A stretch of 64,000 bases of DNA from Phycisphaerales bacterium (GTDB taxonomy: Bacteria > Planctomycetota > Phycisphaerae > Phycisphaerales > UBA1924): assembly GCA_019750095.1 (NCBI GenBank), contig JAIEOW010000085.1:1-64000 (forward strand), in the 5' to 3' direction. Under the pieces are notes generated by a model. That model saw only the letters and a list, made by a program, of their open reading frames with translations, was not told the origin of the DNA and searched no databases. Position numbers and translations under genes: made by a program. Shown piece after piece: positions 51,969-60,132 of this stretch (positions within the stretch are counted from its first letter, which is position 1; every line of letters starts with the position of its first letter).

Positions 51969-52823
51969 TCAGATGACCTTGATCTTCCTGGGGTCAAAGG
52001 TCGGCTTGGGATAGCGGAGCTTCAGCCGCTCCAGGCGATCGACGACGATCTCGGAGATCGCGAGGTTTCGGAACCACTTGTGATCGCTGGGGATGACATA
52101 CCAGGGCGAATCGTCGGTGTTGCACTTGGCGATCGCGTCCGCGTATGCCGTCATGTACTTTGACCACAGCTTGCGCTCTTCGAGGTCGCCGGGGTTCATC
52201 TTCCAGTGCTTTTCGGGGTCGTCGATGCGTTCCTGCAGCCGCTGGGCCTGCTCGCTCTTGGAGATGTGCAGGAAGAACTTCAGCACCACGGTGCCGTTCT
52301 CGCTGAGCATGCGCTCGAAGTCGGCGATCTGCTGGTAGCGGAGCTTCCAGACCTGTTCGGGGACGAGATTGTGGACGCGCACCACACCGACGTCTTCGTA
52401 GTGTGAGCGGTTGAAGACGCCGATCTCGCCGCGTCTTGGGCAGGCGGCGTGGACGCGCCAGAGATAGTCGTGCGACAGCTCGATCTCGCTGGGGCGCTTG
52501 AAGGCGACCACGCGCACGCCCTGCGGATTCACGCCGGTGAGCAGGTGCCGGATCGTGCCGTCTTTTCCCGACGTGTCCATGCCCTGGAGCACGATTAAAA
52601 GTGAGAAGCGCCCGTCAGCGTAGAGCAGCTTCTGCAGCTCGCAGAGGCGACGGACGTTGTGATCCTGACGAGCGTCGGCCGCGCCCTCGTCGTGCAGGCC
52701 GAGGGTCTCGGCGGCGTCGCGCTTGGCGAGTTTCGGGTCCTTGCCGGGCTTGACGCGAAACTCGGATTCGAAATGCTTGCAGTACTTCTCGATCATGCGA
52801 TCAGCGTACCGCGAGGCGCTCAC
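51969..52823 (-). CDS. ppk2: Polyphosphate kinase 2 family protein
   Basis: A 284-aa cytosolic enzyme that moves phosphate between polyphosphate and nucleotides. The PPK2 signatures are present: Walker A GMDTSGKDGTIRH, the block NPQGVRVVAFKRPSEIEL, Walker B and lid FNRSHYEDVGVVRVHN, and KFFLHISKSEQAQRL. Class (AMP or ADP preference) cannot be assigned safely. The GTG at 52823 overlaps the upstream coaC stop by 4 bases, favouring this start; ATG at 52796 is an alternative. Confidence 0.9.
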   Translation of the reverse strand: MSASRYADRMIEKYCKHFESEFRVKPGKDPKLAKRDAAETLGLHDEGAADARQDHNVRRLCELQKLLYADGRFSLLIVLQGMDTSGKDGTIRHLLTGVNPQGVRVVAFKRPSEIELSHDYLWRVHAACPRRGEIGVFNRSHYEDVGVVRVHNLVPEQVWKLRYQQIADFERMLSENGTVVLKFFLHISKSEQAQRLQERIDDPEKHWKMNPGDLEERKLWSKYMTAYADAIAKCNTDDSPWYVIPSDHKWFRNLAISEIVVDRLERLKLRYPKPTFDPRKIKVI

Positions 52824-53398
52824 CGACGCTTGGTTGCCGCCACGATCGCGTCGAAGAGCGCGTCGGGCTCAGTCATGCGCCCGGGTCCGCTGGTGCGGCA
52901 AGCCTGCCACCCCTCATCCGGTCCGATCATCGCAAAGCCGTCGGCGATCAGTTGCTTCACGTTGCGCTGGTTGGCGGGCTGGGCCCACATCGCCGCGTTC
53001 ATCGCGGGGGCGAGCAGCACCCGTGTCGCGCTCCGATCGATCGCGCTCAGGATCAGCGTCACGATGTCGTCACATCGGCCGGTGGCCAGCTTGGCCATGC
53101 AGTCCATCGTGCACGGCGCGACGATGGCCACGTGGCAGTTGCGGGCCAGAGCGATGTGCTGCGGGTCGGCGGACTCGATGTGGTCCCAGGGGCTCGTGTA
53201 CACGGGCCGACCCGAGAGCGCCTGAAACGTCAGCGGCGTGACAAACTTCGCCGCGGCTTCGGTCATCGCCACGGTCACCCCGGCGCCGGACTGGGCGAGC
53301 TTGGAGACGAGCGCGGCGGACTTGTACGCGGCGATGCCCCCGGCAACGCCCACAAGGACATTCACCCCGCCCAGCAGCTTGGGATCAACGTTCGCCAA
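52820..53398 (-). CDS. coaC: Phosphopantothenoylcysteine decarboxylase (CoaC domain only)
   Basis: A 192-aa FMN flavoprotein of the coenzyme A pathway. Blocks: VLVGVAGGIAAYKSAALVSK, DPQHIALARNCHVAIVAPCT (with the likely catalytic His), and LLAPAMNAAMWAQPANQRNV. In many bacteria CoaC is fused to CoaB; here the protein stops after the decarboxylase domain, so CoaB must be elsewhere. The start is probably TTG at 53398, 13 nt after rpoZ; a GTG about 12 codons later is possible. The rpoZ-coaC order is common. Confidence 0.87.
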   Translation of the reverse strand: MANVDPKLLGGVNVLVGVAGGIAAYKSAALVSKLAQSGAGVTVAMTEAAAKFVTPLTFQALSGRPVYTSPWDHIESADPQHIALARNCHVAIVAPCTMDCMAKLATGRCDDIVTLILSAIDRSATRVLLAPAMNAAMWAQPANQRNVKQLIADGFAMIGPDEGWQACRTSGPGRMTEPDALFDAIVAATKRR

Positions 53399-53411
53399 AG
53401 GGCCCCCCGCC

Positions 53412-53684
53412 TCAAGCGCCGGTCAGCAGGGCCTTGAGCTTCTGGGTGTCCTTCTCGCCGAGGATCTTGACCATGTCGACCTCGGCCGACGGATCGAACT
53501 CGGGCACGATCTTGCCCTGAACGATCTCTTCGATCGCCAGTTCCAGATCGCTGCGGCCGTTGCGGTCCACCAGAGGGCGGGCACCGTCCATGAGCTGGAC
53601 AAGCCGACGCTGGATCAGCGCACAGAGCTTGAACCGACCCCCGACGCGATTGACCACTTCCTCGCTCTTGAGCGCTTCGATCAT
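53412..53684 (-). CDS. rpoZ: RNA polymerase omega subunit
   Basis: A 90-aa omega subunit (IEALKSEEVVNRVGGRFKL, LIQRRLVQLMDGARPLVD, DLELAIEEIVQGKI), which helps fold the beta-prime subunit and in many bacteria binds ppGpp. ATG at 53684 is preceded by GGGAG at about 53695-53699. It heads the rpoZ-coaC-ppk2 operon. Much longer open frames upstream are rejected. Confidence 0.85.
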   Translation of the reverse strand: MIEALKSEEVVNRVGGRFKLCALIQRRLVQLMDGARPLVDRNGRSDLELAIEEIVQGKIVPEFDPSAEVDMVKILGEKDTQKLKALLTGA

Positions 53685-53870
53685 GTCCAGTAAACTCCCT
53701 GAGCGGGGGGCTGCTCGCCCAGCACCCGCAAGGGTGAAGGTTAGGCCTCCCCCGACCGCCCGGCAAACGTCCTGTAACCAGTAAAAACCCGGCCTCTGAT
53801 TGTTGGCTACGGGAGGATTTTCTCGTGGCACCGCGTCCAGGGGTCGACCATACTGCAGAAGTTGGTCCCC

Positions 53871-54353
53871 ATGATCAGTCGCGTCGTCGTCATTGTCATG
53901 CTTTTGATCCAGCCGATGCTGGTCGGGCTGACGATCTGCGCATCGACAGAGCGTGAGGCCTGCACCAAGGCGGAGTGTTGCGAGGCGGATGCGTGTTGTG
54001 GCACCGAGGCGACCCGGGCGTGTTGCGGGTGCGATGGGGGCGGGGTTCAGGTTCACTCGACGTGTGCGGCGTGTTCGTGCATCGGTGCACAAGGGTTTGT
54101 GCTTGGGTTGGATGCGTTTTTGCCTTGGTCGGGGTGCAAGTGCGTGGTTCGGCCGCCGCACCATCCGATGGGGCTTTTGATTTCCGGGTTTGCGGGCGTG
54201 CGATGGCATATTGATGCGCATCCGGTGCCCGCGAGCTTTGTCGCGGAGGTTGCCTCGGCAACCGGGGTGGAGCGATGCCGCGTAGAGCCGGACGAGCGGT
54301 CCGTGCCGCCCGCGCGAACTCTGCGCGCCAGGCTGTGCGTGTGGACGACCTAG
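53871..54353 (+). CDS. Exported Cys-rich protein of unknown function
   Basis: A 160-aa protein with an N-terminal membrane segment or signal peptide (VVVIVMLLIQPMLVGLTICA). Residues ~30-80 hold many cysteines in CC and CxC spacing (CTKAECCEADACCG, ACCGCDGGG, CAACSC). A C-terminal part carries GCKCVV, several His and Met (PPHHPMGLL). It could bind metal. It lies 147 bp ahead of the 29-Cys protein in the same direction. TTG at 53862 is a less likely start. Confidence 0.65.
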   Translation: MISRVVVIVMLLIQPMLVGLTICASTEREACTKAECCEADACCGTEATRACCGCDGGGVQVHSTCAACSCIGAQGFVLGLDAFLPWSGCKCVVRPPHHPMGLLISGFAGVRWHIDAHPVPASFVAEVASATGVERCRVEPDERSVPPARTLRARLCVWTT

Positions 54354-54500
54354 ATCCGGGGGATTCTCCTCGCGCTCTGGGTTCTCTGTCCGTCGATCGG
54401 GCCATGCTGGCCATGGTCGGCTGTGCTTGAGTTTGATCTGCACCATTCACCACTGATCGCGGCGTGCCCAAAGGGGCAAACGCCGCGAGGAGACTTTTCC

Positions 54501-54812
54501 ATGAAGACCATGATTCTGTCGTTCGCCGCCGTCGTTCTCGCCGCCGGTTCTGCGTTTGCCTTGCCGACGCCGGTTGCCAAGGTCAGCCAGATCAGCGAGC
54601 TGTGTTGCTGCTGCTGCGGCGACGCGTGCTCGTGCGAGGATTGCGCCTGTTGCGATGACTGCACCTGCTGCGCGAGCGGCACGTGCGGCGCGGACTGCAC
54701 GTGCGCGTGCGCCTGCTGCGCCGACGGCTCGTGCTGCTGCGATGACGGGGCGTGCTGCTCGGGCGGGTCCTGCTGCGAGACCGGCGGCTGCGCCGAGTCC
54801 TGCTGCAAGTAA
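54501..54812 (+). CDS. Exported metallothionein-like 29-Cys protein
   Basis: A 103-aa protein with a clean signal peptide (MKTMILSFAAVVLAAGSAFA). The mature part of ~84 residues contains 29 cysteines in CC, CCC, CxC and one CCCCC cluster, alternating with Asp, Gly, Ala and Ser; no aromatic residues occur. This composition resembles metallothioneins, but those are cytosolic. Start at 54501 with CGAGGAGA at 54485-54492 is strong. Most third-codon positions of Cys are C (TGC), as expected for expressed high-GC genes. It matches no family I know. Confidence 0.8.
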   Translation: MKTMILSFAAVVLAAGSAFALPTPVAKVSQISELCCCCCGDACSCEDCACCDDCTCCASGTCGADCTCACACCADGSCCCDDGACCSGGSCCETGGCAESCCK

Positions 54813-54845
54813 GACGTTCAAGCCCTGATTCTGGGCAGTAAACAC

Positions 54846-54878
54846 AGCGACCCCGGACCATGTTCGTCCGGGGTCGCT
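54846..54878. terminator. Hairpin terminator between convergent genes
   Basis: AGCGACCCCGGAC pairs perfectly with GTCCGGGGTCGCT around a short loop. Only a weak T-run follows, but the position between the Cys-rich gene and the convergent epimerase-like gene suggests two-way termination. Confidence 0.75.
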
Positions 54879-54903
54879 GTCATTTCGGGACCGAACCCTG
54901 CGA

Positions 54904-56205
54904 TCACTCTTTCGGCGCGGGTTCTTCGGGCTTCTTGGTCGGCTCTGCCTTCTGCAGCTTGAATGCTTCGAGCATCCTCGCTTCATCATCGCGCGAGGGG
55001 CCGGCGCGGAGCTTTTCCGGGTCGGCGAGCTTTGGCGCGGGCGTGCCGGCCTTTTCTGCTTCCGCCATCAGTTCCTTGGTGACGCGGCGCCGGCGATCGA
55101 GTTCCTTGGGGAACCACTCGAGCGTGTCTTTGATCGTCTGCTCCGGTGAGCGGTGACGCAGGCCCGCCTTGACCGATCGGGCAAAGCTCGTGGAGCCCAT
55201 GCCGACGTAATCGCCGCTGGGCGGAACCCAGATCGGGAACGCACCCGCTGCGGGGCCGAGCAGGCCGAGGGACTCTTCGTCGACGAACGAGAACTTGGCG
55301 TCGCTCTTCGAGGTCTTCTTGCAGGCGTTGGCAAGAGCGCCCATGCTGAGCTTGGGGTTAGGGCCAGAGCCGTTAAAGACGCCCGCGGTCGCGTTCTCGC
55401 AGAGCGTGAGGTAAAACGCGGCGAGGTCGCGGGAATCGATGAACTGCACGAGATCATCGGGGTTGCCTGGGACCATCACCTCGCCACCCTGGCTGATGCG
55501 CACGGGCCAGTAGGTGAATCGATCCGTCGGATCGCCCGGGCCGGAGATGAACGTGGGCCGCACGACGGCGACGCGGCCGGGCAGAGCGGCCTGGGCCGTC
55601 TTCTCGCAGGCGGCTTTGAGCCCGCCGTAGTTTTCCATCTGGCGGCCCATGTCCTCGGTGTTCGGATCGCTGAGGGTCGCCAGCGGCGCTTCTTCGTCAG
55701 AGTCGGGCTTCAGCGGCAGGGCATAGGCAGAGATGCTGGAGACGTAGAGGTAGAGCTTGGTCTTCTGCACGGCCTCGCAGCTCGCCTTCACATGGCGCGG
55801 AAACTGGCCGGAGGTATCCACAACGGCGTCCCACTCGCGATTGTCGAGCAGGGCCTTGAGCCCTTCGCCCTTGGTCGGATCGCGATCGCCGATGAGGCGC
55901 TCGACGCTGTCAGGCAGCATGCCGATGCGCTTCTCGGTGCGTCCGCGGTTGAAGAGGGTGACCGAGTGCCCGCGCTTCAGGGCACGGCGGACCAGGTGGG
56001 GGCCGGTGAATCCGGTCCCGCCGAGGATCAGGATCTTGAGCTTCTTGGCGGCGGGCTGGACGTTGGCGTCATCGAGTTCGTCGGGCTCGTCGCGAAGCCG
56101 GGTGGCGCGAAGATTGGCCGCGCCAGCGGGGGTGATCATGGCGAGGGCCGCGACGGTGGCGCTCCCCCCCACAGCGGCGAGAAATCGGCGACGAGAGAGT
56201 TCCAT
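54904..56205 (-). CDS. Tat-exported NAD-dependent epimerase/dehydratase-like protein
   Basis: A 433-aa protein. A twin-arginine signal is visible (MELSRRRFLAAVGG, then LAMITPAGAANL). The Rossmann motif GGTGFTG lies at 62-68, a D/E-type nucleotide site follows (TLFNRGR), and the SDR YxxxK pair is in MENYGGLKAACEK. Extended SDR enzymes act on nucleotide sugars, but export by Tat with its cofactor suggests a periplasmic oxidoreductase. The tail is Lys/Glu/Pro-rich. The gene is divergent from a LysR regulator, which may control it. Confidence 0.85.
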   Translation of the reverse strand: MELSRRRFLAAVGGSATVAALAMITPAGAANLRATRLRDEPDELDDANVQPAAKKLKILILGGTGFTGPHLVRRALKRGHSVTLFNRGRTEKRIGMLPDSVERLIGDRDPTKGEGLKALLDNREWDAVVDTSGQFPRHVKASCEAVQKTKLYLYVSSISAYALPLKPDSDEEAPLATLSDPNTEDMGRQMENYGGLKAACEKTAQAALPGRVAVVRPTFISGPGDPTDRFTYWPVRISQGGEVMVPGNPDDLVQFIDSRDLAAFYLTLCENATAGVFNGSGPNPKLSMGALANACKKTSKSDAKFSFVDEESLGLLGPAAGAFPIWVPPSGDYVGMGSTSFARSVKAGLRHRSPEQTIKDTLEWFPKELDRRRRVTKELMAEAEKAGTPAPKLADPEKLRAGPSRDDEARMLEAFKLQKAEPTKKPEEPAPKE

Positions 56206-56425
56206 GGGCGATCCTCCAGCGCACCCCCCACCCGAGCCCAGCCGTGGCTCGTGGGGTGCTCTACAAGATGCACAGTGGTGGGGTTCCCGCCAGAGCCGGG
56301 GCGATTCGGGCGGAGATTGGCAGATTCCCGCGGGTCCGGCTCGCCGGGAGCATGCCGATCGTGCTCGGCGGGCCAGATATGCCCCTCTGATCGGGTGTAT
56401 TCTGGGGGACGAGCCGCGCACCCCG
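56206..56425. promoter_or_regulatory. Divergent promoter region, epimerase-like gene and lysR
   Basis: The 220-bp gap between two divergent starts is the usual binding place of a LysR-type regulator. No clear T-N11-A palindrome was picked out by eye. Confidence 0.35.
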
Positions 56426-57400
56426 ATGGAACTGACGACGCTCCGACACTTCAAGATGGTTGCTCAGCACGGGCACATGACCCGGGCGGCCCGTGCGCTC
56501 GGGGTGACGCAGCCGGCGCTGAGCGCGATGCTGAAGAAGCTGGAGAAGGAGGTCGGGGCGGAGCTGATGCACCGCACTGGGCGGGGTGTGCAGCTGACCG
56601 AGGCGGGGCGGGTGTTTCTGGTTCACGCCGAGGACGCGATCCGCCGGGCCGAGCTTGGGGTTCAGGCGGTGCGCGAGCTGGTTGGGCTGGAGCGCGGCTC
56701 GATCCGCGTGGGTGGCGGAGCGACGGCGACGACGTATTTACTGCCCCCGGTGGTCTCGGCGGTGCGGGCGGCCCATGACGGGTTGCGGTTTTATGTGCGC
56801 GAGGCCGGGAGCAATGCGGTCGCGGCGGCGGTGCTGTCGGGGGAGCTTGATCTGGGCATCGTCACGCTCCCGATCGGGCATCCGGAGGCGGGGGAGCTGC
56901 TGAAGATTCCGCTGGTGGATGATGAGCTGCGGCTGATTCTGCCGCCGGAGGATGCGGTGACATCCGGTGGTGGTCGTGGTGCGCGGCGGGCGCGGTCTTC
57001 ATCGCCAGGCGGATCGCCCGCACTGGCGGGGCTGCGCACTCTCGCTCGGGCCGGGGGCGCGCGGGGGTTTCGCTGGAGAGATCTGGAGGGCGTGCCGATC
57101 GTCGCGTTTGAGGCGGGCACGGCGGTGCGCGCGCTTGTCGATGAGGCGTCGGCGCGGCGTGGGGTGGTGCTGGATGTGGTGATGGAACTGCGATCGATCG
57201 AGTCGATCAAGCAGATGGTTGCGGCGGGGATCGGCGTGGGATTCGTGTCGCGCTTTGCGCTGGACGAGGGCGAGGGGCTGGAGTGCTCCGATGGACCGAT
57301 CGGACGAAAGCTGGCGATCGTGCGGCTGAATGATCGCGTGCCGAGCCCGGCGGTGGCGGCGTTTGAGCGCGAGTTGGTGGAGCGGTGGGCCAAGGCGTGA
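56426..57400 (+). CDS. LysR-family transcription regulator
   Basis: A 324-aa regulator. The N-terminal winged helix is clear (LRHFKMVAQHGHMTRAARAL, GVTQPALSAMLKKLE, LMHRTGRGVQLTEAG). The effector domain has the LTTR pattern (ELDLGIVTLPIG, LVDDELRLILPPED, VAAGIGVGFVSR). A Gly/Arg/Ser-rich insertion of about 35 residues lies in the middle of that domain. The ligand is unknown. By position it may regulate the divergent epimerase-like gene. Confidence 0.88.
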   Translation: MELTTLRHFKMVAQHGHMTRAARALGVTQPALSAMLKKLEKEVGAELMHRTGRGVQLTEAGRVFLVHAEDAIRRAELGVQAVRELVGLERGSIRVGGGATATTYLLPPVVSAVRAAHDGLRFYVREAGSNAVAAAVLSGELDLGIVTLPIGHPEAGELLKIPLVDDELRLILPPEDAVTSGGGRGARRARSSSPGGSPALAGLRTLARAGGARGFRWRDLEGVPIVAFEAGTAVRALVDEASARRGVVLDVVMELRSIESIKQMVAAGIGVGFVSRFALDEGEGLECSDGPIGRKLAIVRLNDRVPSPAVAAFERELVERWAKA

Positions 57401-57482
57401 GGTGCGTGTTCACGCGAGCGTGCGTGGCGCAGATCGGGGAGTAGGCGAGCGTGAGTGTTTGTTGTGAGTCTCGATGAGACGA

Positions 57483-57591
57483 GCACTCTTTCAGAGTGCG
57501 GCCAGAGGAACAACGAAGATGCCTCGTGTCGACGTGCCGGGGGTGTCGCTGCGCTCCACCCCCGTCGACTGGCGGGCAGCCCTTCGGGCTG
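57483..57591. repeat. Second REP-like island (three palindromes)
   Basis: GCACTCT/AGAGTGC (57483-57499), CCGGGGGTG/CACCCCCG (57537-57564) and CAGCCCTTCGGGCTG (57577-57591) lie in the same order as at 9347-9510. It fills most of the 285-bp gap between two convergent genes; no gene is seen there. Confidence 0.75.
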
Positions 57592-57685
57592 GGGAGATGT
57601 GAACTTCTCCGGCCCTTGGCACGTGAGGTGTGCAAGCATCCGATGTGCTGCGAGCGAGGTGTTGATGGTCGGTGCGGAGCTGGTG

Positions 57686-58633
57686 TTACTTCATCGCGTC
57701 GAGTCGTGCTCTGGTTTTGCGGACATCCGCGCCCTTGGCCTTGGCTTCGTCGAGGAGCGTTGCGAGTTCCGGGCGCTTGATCCGGGCGTCGAGGGCGGCC
57801 TGCACGAGGGCGATGCGCATCCACGGGGTGTTGTCGAGTCGAAGGGCCTCGTCGAGCACGGCCCGCCCGCTGGGGCCGTTGATGCTGCCCGCGTAGATCG
57901 CGGCGACACGCTCGCGAAAAGACTTTCTGGCGGCGTTCTGCTTGGCGATGTCGCCGATGTTCTCGCGAATCTGCTGTTGAAGTTGTTGGTGAAGCTCGGC
58001 GACGCGGCGGACCTCTCGGACCTGAACGGGCTTGGTCGAGGTGCTTGGTGCCGGGGCAATCACGCGCGTCGTTGTGGGCATTACGATTTGCGTCGTGCGT
58101 GGTGCGACGCTTTGGTTTGGAGAGGACGTCTGCTGGTTGGCAGGAAGAGGATTTGGCGGCTGTGCCGCGACCACGGTGGTTGTCGTGGGGGCGACTGATC
58201 CGGTTGAGTTTCCGACACGCACCAGCCACGCCTGCATCTGCTGCGCGTCTTTGAAGCCGAGGGAGCGCTCGACGACCTCGCCGTTGCGGAAGGCGATGAG
58301 CAGGGGAAGCGAGCGGGCGTTGAATCGGTCGGCAATGGCGCGCTGCTGATCGACGTCGACGTGGAGCGCGATGGCGTGGTCGCGCACCCAGGTTGTGACG
58401 CCGGGATCACGCCAGGTGGAGTTCTCCATGGCTTTGCAGGGGCCGCACCATTCGGCGCTGAACATCACCACAAGGGTGCGACCTTGCTGCCTGCTCGCGG
58501 CGAGCGCGTCATCGAAGCTCTGGGAACTGAACACCGCTCCGGAGGGGGAGTTCTGCTGCGCGTCCCGCGTAGAGCCGTGCACGGCGGTGGACGCCATCGA
58601 GAACATGATCGTTGCCAGAATACAGGCCCGCAT
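57686..58633 (-). CDS. Exported thioredoxin-like protein
   Basis: A 315-aa protein. Signal peptide about 1-20 (ILATIMFSMASTAVHG). A thioredoxin domain carries the active WCGPC (C63, C66) in VMFSAEWCGPCKAME and the cis-Pro block SLPLLIAFRNGE. A Thr/Pro/Gln-rich linker (about 155-215) and a helical C-terminal region follow. It probably handles disulfides in the periplasm, which would suit the Cys-rich exported proteins nearby. Start at 58633 with TGGAGG just upstream. Confidence 0.87.
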   Translation of the reverse strand: MRACILATIMFSMASTAVHGSTRDAQQNSPSGAVFSSQSFDDALAASRQQGRTLVVMFSAEWCGPCKAMENSTWRDPGVTTWVRDHAIALHVDVDQQRAIADRFNARSLPLLIAFRNGEVVERSLGFKDAQQMQAWLVRVGNSTGSVAPTTTTVVAAQPPNPLPANQQTSSPNQSVAPRTTQIVMPTTTRVIAPAPSTSTKPVQVREVRRVAELHQQLQQQIRENIGDIAKQNAARKSFRERVAAIYAGSINGPSGRAVLDEALRLDNTPWMRIALVQAALDARIKRPELATLLDEAKAKGADVRKTRARLDAMK

Positions 58634-58794
58634 CGCCGCCTCCAGAGTGTCGCCAGGGCGGGAAGGGGGAGTCCTCCCGCCGGGAGGAGGGGTATCGGTC
58701 GGCACCGCTCGGGCACGTGAGGGTGTAACCGACTCGGACGGAACGGGCGGCACATACGACACGCCGGGGACCGGCGGGCCACCCGAGCAGGGGA

Positions 58795-60027
58795 CTAGGG
58801 CACCAGAGTTATGACGGGCACGCGCAGGTCGACGCGTTGGCGGTCGCGGATGACCGAGACGTCGATGACGTCCCCGGTTTCAAACATCTCGGTGGGGCGG
58901 ACGCAGGTGAGTTCACGGAGACGCTTGCCGCCGAGACGGATGACGATGTCGCCACGGGTGAGGCCGCCGGCGTCGGTGGGGACATCGGGAAAGATGCGGT
59001 CGACGGTCCACATGCCCTCGGCATAGCTGAACCCGACGCCGATGCCGCGGACGGGAGCTGAAAAGACGATGGGCACGCTTGAAGTGGAAGATGGCGGGGT
59101 GGGCGGAGGGGCGGGTTGGAAGCGGACGCGTTTGGATCGCGCGTCGAACGTCACGGCGAAGGTCTTGAGCGCGTCGGCCCCGATGAGGTCTGAGGATTCC
59201 GAGCGTTCGACGACGGGTGTGCGGAAGGTGATGCCGCCGAGCACGAGATCGTCGGCGAGTCGCCCGGCGCGGAGTTCAAACGGCCCGCCAATGGCGACGC
59301 CCATGGCGACGGTGGTGGGGGGGCTGGAGAAACGATGTTCGTCAAAGTCGGCGAAGGTGAAACCCCCGGCCTTGCCGGTATCGAGCAGTAAACGCTTGGT
59401 GCGGGCTTGCCCACCCTTTCCCCCATCATCGCCGATGCGGACGCGGACCTGGGGCGTGTCGGATCGGGCGAGGGGCAGGATGAGCGTGCCGTCGGGCTCG
59501 GGCAGGCGGCCGCGAGCGACGCGGACGGAAGAGTTGGGATAGTCGACCGTCAGCAGCACCTGGCGAAACGCGTCGAACCCCAGGATGCCATCGACGCGCG
59601 TCCCGAGCACGGCCTGGATCGCACTGAGATCGAGCGCAATCGCCTCGAAGCCCTTGAACTGGACCTCGCCTGCGGACAACGTGTTGATGCGGACGACCTT
59701 GTCGATGCGCTGGCGCTGGCCCTGCGAGCCGGTGGCGTAGCCGTCGGCTTCGCGGGCGGTATCACTGAGGCGATCGGCGGCGCGGGTGCTGAGGACGGTG
59801 GCGGCGGCGCCGGTGTCGAGCAGGAGCGTGAACGGGCCGCGATCGTTGATGCGGGCGTCGATCAGGAAGTAGTTCCCGCAGCGACGCGAGGGGATGGTGT
59901 GCTCGCCCGGGCCATCGGGCAGCGTGACGTGATCAGCGGCGCGATCGAGCCCGGACGAGCCCGTGTTGTTGCCAGGCGAGGCGCACCCGGCGAGGAGGAC
60001 CAGCAACAAGAGAACGGCGGCACGCAT
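58795..60027 (-). CDS. Retropepsin-like aspartyl protease lipoprotein with PDZ domain
   Basis: A 410-aa envelope protein. The lipobox LLAGC puts the lipid on C15. Two aspartyl-protease half-sites occur: LLLDTGAAATVLS (D71) and LLLDTGKAGGF (D216), with the matching ILGFDAF and LIGADALKTF blocks, so the chain seems to hold two retropepsin folds. A C-terminal PDZ domain spans about 320-405 (VGFSYAEG, TDAGGLTRGDIVIRLGG). Family members cleave exported proteins; the target is unknown. It is divergent from mfd. Confidence 0.85.
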   Translation of the reverse strand: MRAAVLLLLVLLAGCASPGNNTGSSGLDRAADHVTLPDGPGEHTIPSRRCGNYFLIDARINDRGPFTLLLDTGAAATVLSTRAADRLSDTAREADGYATGSQGQRQRIDKVVRINTLSAGEVQFKGFEAIALDLSAIQAVLGTRVDGILGFDAFRQVLLTVDYPNSSVRVARGRLPEPDGTLILPLARSDTPQVRVRIGDDGGKGGQARTKRLLLDTGKAGGFTFADFDEHRFSSPPTTVAMGVAIGGPFELRAGRLADDLVLGGITFRTPVVERSESSDLIGADALKTFAVTFDARSKRVRFQPAPPPTPPSSTSSVPIVFSAPVRGIGVGFSYAEGMWTVDRIFPDVPTDAGGLTRGDIVIRLGGKRLRELTCVRPTEMFETGDVIDVSVIRDRQRVDLRVPVITLVP

Positions 60028-60132
60028 GAAGGATGGTACCGGCCGGAGTCGCTACAGTGGCGACGATTGCGCATGCTCTGGACCTGGCGGAAGATCTTCG
60101 CCGGGCCTGCGCCTGCGCGCTGGTGAAACGCC

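Noticed and set aside
53685-54446. Long minus-strand frame running through rpoZ and the Cys-rich gene
   Set aside because: The upstream part is antisense to the exported Cys-rich gene and lacks any match; omega proteins start near MIEALK.
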